Of a stretch of DNA of 64,000 nt, positions 55,357-62,911 are shown piece by piece (within the stretch, counting starts at the first letter, position 1; the number at the start of each line of letters is the position of its first letter). The DNA lies in assembly GCF_003664255.1 (NCBI RefSeq), contig NZ_RCCV01000001.1:310001-374000 (forward strand), given 5' to 3'. A program made the position numbers and the translations under genes. Under the pieces are notes generated by a model that saw nothing but the letters and a program-made list of their open reading frames with translations, did no database searches and was not told where the DNA came from. Source of the DNA: Micromonospora sp. M71_S20. GTDB taxonomy: Bacteria; Actinomycetota; Actinomycetes; Mycobacteriales; Micromonosporaceae.

Positions 55357-57921
55357 TCAGCTGTTGAGGAACGGGGCGAGCTGACGCGCCGTCCAGGTGC
55401 CGTCGTGGCACGCTTGGGCGTACTGCGCGGAGGCAAGACCAATCTTGGCCGTGGTGTCCCGGTCATCGAGCAGGGACTCGACCACCTCGGTCAGGTTGAC
55501 CGGCGAGGCGTTCACGATCGGCAGATTGGAGCCGACCGAGCTGACGACCTGGTCGCTCAGGTACGCCACCACCGGCTTGCCGGCCGCCATGGCCTCGACG
55601 GCGAAGGTGCCGAAGCTGCCGGTGGTGAACTGGTCGAGCACGATGTCGCACTCCTTGACCAGCTCGGGCATGTCGGCCCAGGCGACGCCCTCGGCCACCC
55701 GCAACTCGATGGCGCCCTTGTCGTGCAACGCCTGCATGGCCGGCAGGATCCGATCCGTGCCCTTGGTCCAGCGCTTCGATGGCGCGTGCAGCACCAGCGG
55801 GCGGGACCGCTCCATCACCGGGCGGTCGCACGCCCAGTACTCGACGTCCACCACCAGCGGCACCCAGGTCGCCCAGGGCAGGTCCTCCAGCAGGTCGGGC
55901 GTGGTGACAAAGGCCGGCAGCCCGGTTTCCTCGGCCACTCGACGGTTCCGCTCTGCCTTTTGCTGCAACTTCTGCGCGATACCGTCCGGTGCGTCGTCGA
56001 AGAGGGAGAACTCGTGCCGCTCCCGGTGCCGCCCGGGGTGGCGGATCTCGCTGCCGTGCGCCAGCAGCCCCACCTTGATCCCGGCCCTGTTCAGGGCTGC
56101 CAGGTCGCCCTGGATGGTGTCGCCGTTGAGGTGGCCGAAGATCGGTATGAAGGCGTCCACCAGCAGGTGGGTATACCCGGCGGTGAGCACCCGACGAACC
56201 TGCTCCAGCTGGAAGTCCAGGTCTCGGTAGCGCTGTGCGTCAACGTAGATGTCGGCCGGGTATTCGCGCGAGGCGGGCAGCATGTTCATCACCACCTCTG
56301 CCGACACATCCGGGTTGTCCCGGCAGATCGCCTTGGCGAACGCCGCCGCCTGTCCGGCGTAGTTCGCCGGGCCGAGGCCGAGCCGGATCCGGGTTTCGCC
56401 GAGCGCGCGCCATGCCGTCAGCTCGCGCCGCTCGCTCGTCCGGACGGGCGGGCCTTCCTGCACGGTCCACGGAACGTCCGGACGTGGGACGGCCGGCGCG
56501 AGAGCGGAGACGTCCCGGTAGAGCTGGAGCAGCTTGCTGCTCTGCCGCTCCCAGGAGAGGTCGTCGAGGATGGGCTCGCTGATGTGTGCGGCCAACTCCT
56601 GCCGCCGGGCGGTGGCCCGCTTGACCGCGGCGACGAAGGTGTCCGCATCGCCCGAGGTGAACACCTCGCCGATCTGGTGCTGGTTGACGTATGCGCTGAC
56701 CACCTGCACGTCGCTGGTGACCAGGGGCAGGCCCGCGTGCAGGTACTCGGAGACCTTGGTCGGAAGCGACAGCTCGCAGTTCGGCGTGCGCTGGAACGGG
56801 ATCAGACCCAGGTCGGCCGAGCTGAGATAGTCCGCCACCTCGTACGGTGCCACGTAGGGCAGCAGGTGCACCCGGTCCCGGACGCCGAGTTCCCCCGCCT
56901 TGGCCAGCAGTCCCTCCAGCAGCGGGGTGGTCCGTCCGGTGACCAGCGCCAGGTGGTGCTCGGGCAGCTGTGGCAGGCCCGCGATGACGGTGTCCAGGCC
57001 GCGCTCCGGGCCGATCCAGCCGGCGTACACCATCAGCGGCACATCCTCGGCCAGGCCGGCCCGGGCCCGGACAGAGACGGTGACGTTCCCGCTGCGGATG
57101 CCCTCCCGGACCGGCGAGTTGCCAACCACGAGCGGGCTCTTCGCCAGCCCGTAAGAGGTGCGCAGCTTCTCGGCGATCTGCTCCGAGACGGTCACGACCG
57201 CGTCGGCGCGGACGATGAACTCCCGCTCTGCTGCCTTCACGCCGCTCGCCTGCTCAGGCTTCGGCCACTCCACGCCCTGGACGTACTCGTGGGCGTCGTA
57301 GATCCAGACGCACTCCTTGCCCTGGGCACGCAGCCGGGCCGCACTCATCGCCGCGGTGGGGATGGTGTTGATGTCGTTGGCGTGGATGACGTCCGGCTGC
57401 AACTCCTCGAGCACCGGTCCGAAGGCCAGGTCGATGTCGAGCAGGATAGGCCAGTCGGTACGCCAGTCACCGGTCGGCGGTCCCGGCTGGGTGCCATGGA
57501 ACTGCTCCCAGCCCCAGGCCCGTACGCGCAGCTCGTGGAACGCCTCGTGCGCCTTGATCCAAGCTCGCGGCGGCGGGTTCGGCTTGCTGGTCTGCGCACG
57601 CAGCCACGCCTGGTGCCGGGCCCGGTACCGAGCCAGAGCAGGCTTGTCCGGGAGACGAAACTGGGTAAGCGCCTGGCGGACCTTGTGCCGGCTGCCGCGC
57701 TGGCGGGACAGCACCGGCTTGACGGGGATCCGGATCACCTCGATCGGGCCCATGGCCGAGCGGTCAAGATGCTTGGACTTTGCCTGGAGACTGCGGCCCA
57801 CCAGGACGACGTCCCACCCGTCTCGGGCGGCGGCGAGCGCCGTCTTCTGGACGCGGGAATCCCCGGTGATGCCGTTCGCCACCAGGACGACCAGTCTCGG
57901 CGGACGGGCGGACGATGACAT
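55357..57921 (-). CDS. Bimodular glycosyltransferase (two GT-B units), NGxxGDSRVQK paralogue C
   Basis: 854 residues, about twice the usual GT4 length. The N-terminal module (1 to about 420) opens LVVLVANGITGDSRVQKTALAAARDGW and has DVIHANDINTIPTAA, YDAHEYVQGVEW and LPTKVSEYLHAGLPLVTSDV, making it a diverged paralogue of the genes at 45869 and 52278. The C-terminal module (about 450-854) is a second GT-B-like unit: LGLGPANYAGQAAAFAKAIC, LLAHGSEIRHPGRH, VLHAPSKRWTKGTD and LDQFTTGSFGTFAVEAMAAGKPVVAYLS. AAGGA lies 7 bp before the ATG. Last gene of the aminotransferase-oxidoreductase operon, 71 bp after it. It could add two sugars in succession. Confidence 0.85.
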   Translation of the reverse strand: MSSSARPPRLVVLVANGITGDSRVQKTALAAARDGWDVVLVGRSLQAKSKHLDRSAMGPIEVIRIPVKPVLSRQRGSRHKVRQALTQFRLPDKPALARYRARHQAWLRAQTSKPNPPPRAWIKAHEAFHELRVRAWGWEQFHGTQPGPPTGDWRTDWPILLDIDLAFGPVLEELQPDVIHANDINTIPTAAMSAARLRAQGKECVWIYDAHEYVQGVEWPKPEQASGVKAAEREFIVRADAVVTVSEQIAEKLRTSYGLAKSPLVVGNSPVREGIRSGNVTVSVRARAGLAEDVPLMVYAGWIGPERGLDTVIAGLPQLPEHHLALVTGRTTPLLEGLLAKAGELGVRDRVHLLPYVAPYEVADYLSSADLGLIPFQRTPNCELSLPTKVSEYLHAGLPLVTSDVQVVSAYVNQHQIGEVFTSGDADTFVAAVKRATARRQELAAHISEPILDDLSWERQSSKLLQLYRDVSALAPAVPRPDVPWTVQEGPPVRTSERRELTAWRALGETRIRLGLGPANYAGQAAAFAKAICRDNPDVSAEVVMNMLPASREYPADIYVDAQRYRDLDFQLEQVRRVLTAGYTHLLVDAFIPIFGHLNGDTIQGDLAALNRAGIKVGLLAHGSEIRHPGRHRERHEFSLFDDAPDGIAQKLQQKAERNRRVAEETGLPAFVTTPDLLEDLPWATWVPLVVDVEYWACDRPVMERSRPLVLHAPSKRWTKGTDRILPAMQALHDKGAIELRVAEGVAWADMPELVKECDIVLDQFTTGSFGTFAVEAMAAGKPVVAYLSDQVVSSVGSNLPIVNASPVNLTEVVESLLDDRDTTAKIGLASAQYAQACHDGTWTARQLAPFLNS

Positions 57922-57992
57922 TTGGCTGTCCTTCTTCGTGAGGGCTGACCGAACGATGGCGGCCTGCACCCCGCAGACCGTGGTCGCCCGAG

Positions 57993-59030
57993 TCAGCGGC
58001 TGGGGACGGCGGGCTCGGCGGGGGACATCTTCGAGGTGCCGACAGCGATCGTGCTGCCGTCGGTCGCGGAGCGCAGGACGGCGCCGGCCACCTCGACCGT
58101 ACGCAGGCCCTGGCGCAGGGTCACGATGTCGCTCTCCTTGCCCTCGACCGCGTCGCGGAAGCGCTCGTGCTCGACCAGCAGCGGCTCCCGCTTCGGGATC
58201 GCGTAGCGCACCATGTCGCCCTCGGCGACGCCGCGGAACGCGCGCAGCGCCTCCCACTCGGTGTCGATGGCGCCGTTGGCGTAGAAGGTGAGGTCGGCGG
58301 TGAGGGTGTCGGCGACGAAGCAGCCCCGGTCACCGGTGATCACCGTGGACCGCTCCTTGAGCGGGCTGAGCCAGTTGACGAGGTGGTTGACCATGGTGCC
58401 GTCGGCGAGCTGCCCCACCACGGCGACCATGTCCTCGTGCAGCCGGCCGCTGCGGGAGACCGTCCGCGCCGACACCGAGGTGTATTCCTGGCCGGTCACC
58501 CAGCTGGTCAGGTCGATGTCGTGGGTGGCCAGGTCCATCACCACGCCGACGTCGGCGATGCGGTGCGGGAAGGGGCCCTGCCGGCGGGTGACGACCTGGT
58601 AGACCTCGCCCAGCTCGCCCGCCTCCAGCCGGGTGCGCAGGTTCTGCAGGGCCGGGTTGTAGCGCTCGATGTGCCCCACCCCGGCCACCAGGCCGGCGGC
58701 CTCGAAGGCCTCCACGAGCCGCACCGCCGCGTCCACGCTCTGCGCGAGGGGCTTCTCGATCAGGGCGCTGACGCCGTTGGCGGCCAGCTCCAGGCCGACC
58801 TGCTCGTGCAGCGCCGTCGGGCAGGCCACCACCGCGTAGTCGACGCCGAGGGCGAGCAGGTCGCCGAGCTCGGGCACGACCGGCGCGCGCAGCGTGCCGG
58901 TGGTGTCGCCGGCCGGGTCGACGATGCCGACCAGCTCGACGCCGTCCAGGCCGGCGAGGACGCGGGCGTGGTTGCGGCCCATCGCGCCGAGGCCGATCAG
59001 GCCGGCGCGCAGCTTGCGGCCGGCGCTCAC
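57993..59030 (-). CDS. Gfo/Idh/MocA oxidoreductase, WbpB/WlbA-like
   Basis: 345 residues. N-terminal NAD-binding motif LRAGLIGLGAMGRNHARVL, then ALIEKPLAQSVDAA (the EKP catalytic lysine) and GHIERYNPALQNL; DLATHDIDL holds the active-site Asp/His region. In the WbpB/WlbA role it oxidises C3 of UDP-GlcNAcA, regenerating cofactor with 2-oxoglutarate, to give the substrate of the partner aminotransferase. The GTG at 59030 overlaps that gene's stop (GTGA), so the pair is translationally coupled, as expected for tightly paired WbpB/WbpE activities. Confidence 0.88.
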   Translation of the reverse strand: MSAGRKLRAGLIGLGAMGRNHARVLAGLDGVELVGIVDPAGDTTGTLRAPVVPELGDLLALGVDYAVVACPTALHEQVGLELAANGVSALIEKPLAQSVDAAVRLVEAFEAAGLVAGVGHIERYNPALQNLRTRLEAGELGEVYQVVTRRQGPFPHRIADVGVVMDLATHDIDLTSWVTGQEYTSVSARTVSRSGRLHEDMVAVVGQLADGTMVNHLVNWLSPLKERSTVITGDRGCFVADTLTADLTFYANGAIDTEWEALRAFRGVAEGDMVRYAIPKREPLLVEHERFRDAVEGKESDIVTLRQGLRTVEVAGAVLRSATDGSTIAVGTSKMSPAEPAVPSR

Positions 59031-60136
59031 CGGGCACCCCCGGCCAGGTTCGCGCCCTCGGCGATGCGCTCCAGCTCGGCCTCGGTCAGCGAGGGGTGCA
59101 CCGGCAGGGAGACGACCTCGGCGGCGGCGCGCTCGGTCTCCGGCAGGTCCCAGGGGCCGGGCTTGCCGTCCTCGGTCAGGTAGGGCTTGAGCCGGTGGAT
59201 CGGGGTCGGGTAGTAGACGGCGTTGCCGATGCCCAGCTCGGTCAGACGCTGCTGGGCGGCGTCGCGGTCGCCCTGCACCCGCACCGTGTACTGGTGGTAG
59301 ACGTGCCTGGCGGCGTCGGCGACCGGCGGGGTGACCATGCCGGTGATCTTCGAGTCGAGGAACTTGGCGTTGGCCCGGCGCTGCTCGGTCCACTCGCCGA
59401 GCTGGCCCAGCTGGACCCGGCCGATGGCCGCGGCGACGTCGGTCATCCGCATGTTCGCGCCGACGATCTCGTTGGCGTACCGCTGCTCCATGCCCTGGTT
59501 GCGCAGCAGCCGCAGGGTGCGGGCCAGCTCGGCGTCGCCGGTGCTGACCATGCCGCCCTCCAGGGCGTGCATGTTCTTCGTGGGGTAGAAGCTGAAGCAG
59601 CCGGCGGTGCCGAAGGCCCCCACCGGGGTGCCGTGCAGCGCGGCGCCGTGCGCCTGGGCGGCGTCCTCGACGACGGCCAGGCCGTGCCGCTCGGCGATCG
59701 CCATGATCCGGTCCATGGCGGCGGGGTGGCCGTAGAGGTGGACCGGCATGATCGCCACGGTGCGCGGGGTGACCGCGGCGGCGACCGCCTCCGGGTCGAG
59801 GCAGAAGCTGCCCGGCTCGATGTCCACGAAGACCGGCTCGGCGCCGACCAGCCGGACGGCGTTCGCGCTGGCCGCGAAGGAGAACGACGGCACGATGACC
59901 TCGTCACCCGGGCCGAAGCCGAGGGCCATGAGGGTGAGCTGCAGGGCGGAGGTGCCCGAGTTCACCGCGACACAGTGCCGCCCGGCGACCAGCTCGCCGA
60001 ACTCCTCCTCGAAGGCCGCGACCTCGGGACCCTGCACCACCCGGCCGCTGCGGAGCACCCGGACAGCCGCTTCGATCTCGGCGTCGCCGATGATCGGCCG
60101 CGCTGGGGGAATGAACTCTGGGTGCGGCCCAGCCAT
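59027..60136 (-). CDS. DegT/DnrJ/EryC1/StrS aminotransferase, WbpE/WlbC-like
   Basis: 369 residues. AVNSGTSALQLTLMALGFGPGDEVIVPSFSF-type N-terminal region, EDAAQAHGA, and the PLP lysine in FSFYPTKNMHALEGG. The order with the Gfo/Idh gene matches WbpB-WbpE, in which the enzyme transfers an amino group from glutamate to the 3-keto UDP-sugar acid. AGGAGG lies 7 bp before the ATG. First gene of the operon 60136-55357. Distinct from the aminotransferase at the window start (PTKNM versus FGNKV at the PLP site), so the two serve different sugars. Confidence 0.9.
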   Translation of the reverse strand: MAGPHPEFIPPARPIIGDAEIEAAVRVLRSGRVVQGPEVAAFEEEFGELVAGRHCVAVNSGTSALQLTLMALGFGPGDEVIVPSFSFAASANAVRLVGAEPVFVDIEPGSFCLDPEAVAAAVTPRTVAIMPVHLYGHPAAMDRIMAIAERHGLAVVEDAAQAHGAALHGTPVGAFGTAGCFSFYPTKNMHALEGGMVSTGDAELARTLRLLRNQGMEQRYANEIVGANMRMTDVAAAIGRVQLGQLGEWTEQRRANAKFLDSKITGMVTPPVADAARHVYHQYTVRVQGDRDAAQQRLTELGIGNAVYYPTPIHRLKPYLTEDGKPGPWDLPETERAAAEVVSLPVHPSLTEAELERIAEGANLAGGAR

Positions 60137-60230
60137 GGGGCATCCTCCTGTGTCAGATGGTGCTCGGGTGGGGGTTCGGGGTGCGATACTAGCCCGTTGC
60201 GAATCAGGTCGAGACCGACGAGGTCAACGT

Positions 60231-60911
60231 TCACGCACCGGCCCGGTGGGGTTCAGAAGCGGTCAGGGACCGGGTGTCCCACACCGCTGGCTCGTCGAGG
60301 GACGGACCGGTACATGCTACCCGCAGGGCCGCGACGATCGCGGCGGCCATGCGCGTGATCTCCGGCGTGTCAAGGGGTGTCCGGGAAATGGCCAGCCGCC
60401 AGTAGACCGGCCCGACGATCAGATCCGCCGCGCCGCTCCGGTCGGCGCCCGCCGGCAGCTCACCCCGCTCGACCGCCCGGCCGATGACGAGTTCGCCGAC
60501 CCGGTCCTGGTAGCCGGTCAGCGCCCGCTGGAGGGTCTCGGCGATCTGCGGGTTGCGCGCCGCCTCGGCGAGCAGGTCCGGGATGATCTGCGAGGCCAGC
60601 GGGTGGCGTAGCGCACCGGCGGCCACGAGCAGCAGCAGCTCCACGTCCCCGTGCAGGCTGCCGGCGTCCACCATCGGCAGCTTGCGCCCGGCGACCGCGG
60701 AGACCATGTCCAGCACCAGCTCGAGCTTGGAGCGCCACCGGCGGTAGATCGCCGTCTTGCTGACCCCGGCCCGCCGGGCCACCGCCTCTATCGACAACCG
60801 TCCGTAGCCGACCTCCGCCAGCTCCTGCGTGACCGCGCGGCGGATGGCCGTGGTGATGTCGTCACGGAGCACCGCCGCACCGGCCGGCACCCGCCTCTTA
60901 TCGGTCTTCAC
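60231..60911 (-). CDS. TetR-family regulator
   Basis: 226 residues. An N-terminal helix-turn-helix (LSIEAVARRAGVSKTAIYRRWRSKLELV, about residues 38-66) and a helical ligand-binding domain ending with a TetR_C-like segment (AADLIVGPVYWRLAI). GTG at 60911; TACATT ends 7 bp upstream (60919-60924), so the transcript is probably leaderless. Divergent from the ABC exporter genes across about 150 bp, which makes it a candidate regulator of export or of itself. No convincing palindromic operator was found. The effector is unknown. Confidence 0.88.
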   Translation of the reverse strand: MKTDKRRVPAGAAVLRDDITTAIRRAVTQELAEVGYGRLSIEAVARRAGVSKTAIYRRWRSKLELVLDMVSAVAGRKLPMVDAGSLHGDVELLLLVAAGALRHPLASQIIPDLLAEAARNPQIAETLQRALTGYQDRVGELVIGRAVERGELPAGADRSGAADLIVGPVYWRLAISRTPLDTPEITRMAAAIVAALRVACTGPSLDEPAVWDTRSLTASEPHRAGA

Positions 60912-60918
60912 GTGCAAC

Positions 60919-60924
60919 AATGTA
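60919..60924 (-). promoter_or_regulatory. -10 box (TACATT) for a leaderless tetR-type transcript
   Basis: On the minus strand TACATT fits TAnnnT and ends 7 bases before the GTG start at 60911. No ribosome site is visible. Confidence 0.5.
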
Positions 60925-61062
60925 GCGCAGCGACGGTACGGTTGCGTCCCGACGTGTTTTCCACTACGGTTCGCCCGGCGACGAGGCGGCGCTCCGCACT
61001 GGCCACGCTCTCCCGTCGTCGCGCGCAACCCGTTGGCACGAAAGAGATCGGAGCGCCTAACC

Positions 61063-61959
61063 ATGGCCAACACCACGGTGGCAGACCCGGATTCCGGGCT
61101 CACCGGGGCCCAGCTCGCCCAGCGCTACGGTCTCCGGTTCGCCGGCGAACGGCCGTCCCTGGGCGAATACGCGGGGCAGCTCTGGCACTACCGGCACTTC
61201 ATCGCCGCGTACGCCAACGCCAAGCTGGTGGCGTCGTTCAGCAACGCCCGGCTGGGGCAGCTCTGGCAGGTGCTCACCCCGCTGACGAACGCGGCGGTCT
61301 ACTACCTGATCTTCGGTGTGGTGCTGGAGCAGAACAGGACCCCGAACTTCATCGCCTACCTCTGCACCGGTCTGTTCATCTTCAACTTCACCCAGACCGC
61401 GGTGCAGAACGGCACGCAGTCGATCACCAGCAACCTGGGCCTGATCCGGGCCCTGCACTTCCCCCGGGCCTGCCTGCCGCTGGCCGTGACGATCACCCAG
61501 TTCCAGCAGCTGCTCGGCTCGATGGTGGTGCTCGTCCTCATCGTGCTGGTGACCGGCGAGCCGATCACCCTGGCCTGGCTGATGCTGCCGCCGGCGATCC
61601 TGCTCCAGACGATCTTCAACGCCGGGCTGACCATGGCGATGGCCCGGATGGGCTCGAAGCTGGCGGACCTCAAGCAGGTCATGCCCTTCGTCATGCGCGC
61701 CTGGATGTACGGCTCCGGGGTGCTCTACAGCGTGGATCTCTTCAGCGAGCAGCTGCCGTCCTGGGCCTCCCGGCTGGTCGAGCTCAACCCCGCGCTCGTC
61801 TACATCGAGCTGGCCCGGGTCTCGCTGCTGGAGAACACGCCGACGCTCAGCTCCTCCCTGCTTCAACTCTGGGTGACGGCGCTGGGCTGGGCGATCGTGA
61901 TGGGCGTCGGAGGTTTCATCTACTTCTGGCGAGGCGAACAGGAGTACGGCCGTGGTTGA
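61063..61959 (+). CDS. ABC-2 type polysaccharide exporter permease (Wzm/TagG-like)
   Basis: 298 residues. A cytoplasmic N-terminus (about 60 residues, with YRHFIAAYANAKLVASFSNARLGQLWQVLTP, the amphipathic lead-in typical of this group) is followed by six transmembrane helices. Forms the channel that moves lipid-linked surface polymer across the membrane, driven by the ATPase encoded next, with which it overlaps by 8 bp. The open frame extends upstream, but family similarity begins at the ATG at 61063, where CGGAG lies about 9 bases before. Divergent from the TetR gene. The linkage to teichoic-acid-like genes favours a TagGH-type export role. Confidence 0.9.
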   Translation: MANTTVADPDSGLTGAQLAQRYGLRFAGERPSLGEYAGQLWHYRHFIAAYANAKLVASFSNARLGQLWQVLTPLTNAAVYYLIFGVVLEQNRTPNFIAYLCTGLFIFNFTQTAVQNGTQSITSNLGLIRALHFPRACLPLAVTITQFQQLLGSMVVLVLIVLVTGEPITLAWLMLPPAILLQTIFNAGLTMAMARMGSKLADLKQVMPFVMRAWMYGSGVLYSVDLFSEQLPSWASRLVELNPALVYIELARVSLLENTPTLSSSLLQLWVTALGWAIVMGVGGFIYFWRGEQEYGRG

Positions 61960-62767
61960 TCACTTCGAGTCGTCCAACGACGTGACGGTGACGCTGCCCA
62001 AGGTGCAGGAGCGCATCCCCACCGTGGTGGTGGACGACGCCCACGTCATCTACCGGATCCACAAGGGCGCCGGTGGGGGCGGCGGCCCGGTCGGCGCGCT
62101 CAAGCGGATCATGAGCCGCACCTCGGCGCCGAACATCCAGGAGGTGCACGCGGTCAAGGGGGTCAGCTTCACCGCGTACCGGGGCGAGGCGGTCGGGCTG
62201 ATCGGCAGCAACGGCTCCGGCAAGTCGACCATGCTGCGCGCCATCGCCGGCCTGCTGCCGGTCAACCGCGGCGCGGTCTACACGCAGGGGCAGCCCTCGC
62301 TGCTCGGGGTCAACGCGGCCCTGCTCAACGACCTCTCCGGCGAGCGCAACGTCGTGCTGGGCTGCCTGGCCATGGGCATGTCGCCCGAGGAGGTGCAGCG
62401 GCGGACCCCGGAGATCATCGACTTCTCCGGCATCAACCAGCGGGGCGACTTCGCCTCGCTGCCGATGCGCACCTACTCCTCCGGCATGGGGGCCCGGCTG
62501 CGCTTCTCCATCGCCGCGGCCAAGAAGCACGACGTGCTGCTCATCGACGAGGCCCTCGCCACCGGCGACAAGATCTTCCGCAAGCGCAGCGAGCGGCGGG
62601 TGCGGGAGCTGCGGGAGGGCGCCGGCACGGTGTTCCTCGTCAGCCACCAGCTCTCCTCGATCCGGGACACCTGCGAGCGGACGATCTGGCTGGAATCGGG
62701 CGTCCTGCGCATGGACGGCCCGACCGACGAGGTCGTCCGCGAGTACGAGGCGTTCAGCGGCAAGTAG
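61952..62767 (+). CDS. ABC-type polysaccharide exporter ATPase (Wzt/TagH-like)
   Basis: 271 residues. Walker A GSNGSGKST at 85-93, Walker B VLLIDEAL near 198, and a switch His in LVSHQLSS. The ABC signature is the YSSGMGARL form characteristic of Wzt/TagH exporters, not LSGGQ. The N-terminal insert before Walker A (HKGAGGGGGPVGALKRIMSRT) is also typical. There is no C-terminal carbohydrate-binding domain, so export is probably independent of chain-end modification. GTG start overlapping the permease by 8 bp; a hairpin terminator follows the stop. Confidence 0.92.
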   Translation: MVDHFESSNDVTVTLPKVQERIPTVVVDDAHVIYRIHKGAGGGGGPVGALKRIMSRTSAPNIQEVHAVKGVSFTAYRGEAVGLIGSNGSGKSTMLRAIAGLLPVNRGAVYTQGQPSLLGVNAALLNDLSGERNVVLGCLAMGMSPEEVQRRTPEIIDFSGINQRGDFASLPMRTYSSGMGARLRFSIAAAKKHDVLLIDEALATGDKIFRKRSERRVRELREGAGTVFLVSHQLSSIRDTCERTIWLESGVLRMDGPTDEVVREYEAFSGK

Positions 62768-62805
62768 CGCCCCGGCGCACGTACGGCATCCGCCCGGTGC
62801 CGGCC

Positions 62806-62836
62806 GACCGCGTCGCCCCGTGGGGGCGGCGCGGTC
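62806..62836 (+). terminator. Hairpin terminator after the exporter operon
   Basis: GACCGCGTCGCCCC and GGGGCGGCGCGGTC pair over 14 bp with one G-T wobble around a GTG loop, about 40 bp past the ATPase stop. Confidence 0.72.
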
Positions 62837-62911
62837 CGCGCGTTAAGGTTCATCCGGTCGCCGCGCGGGCGGAACCTTCTGTTCACGCACCCTGAGAGTG
62901 AGGCTTCGGCA

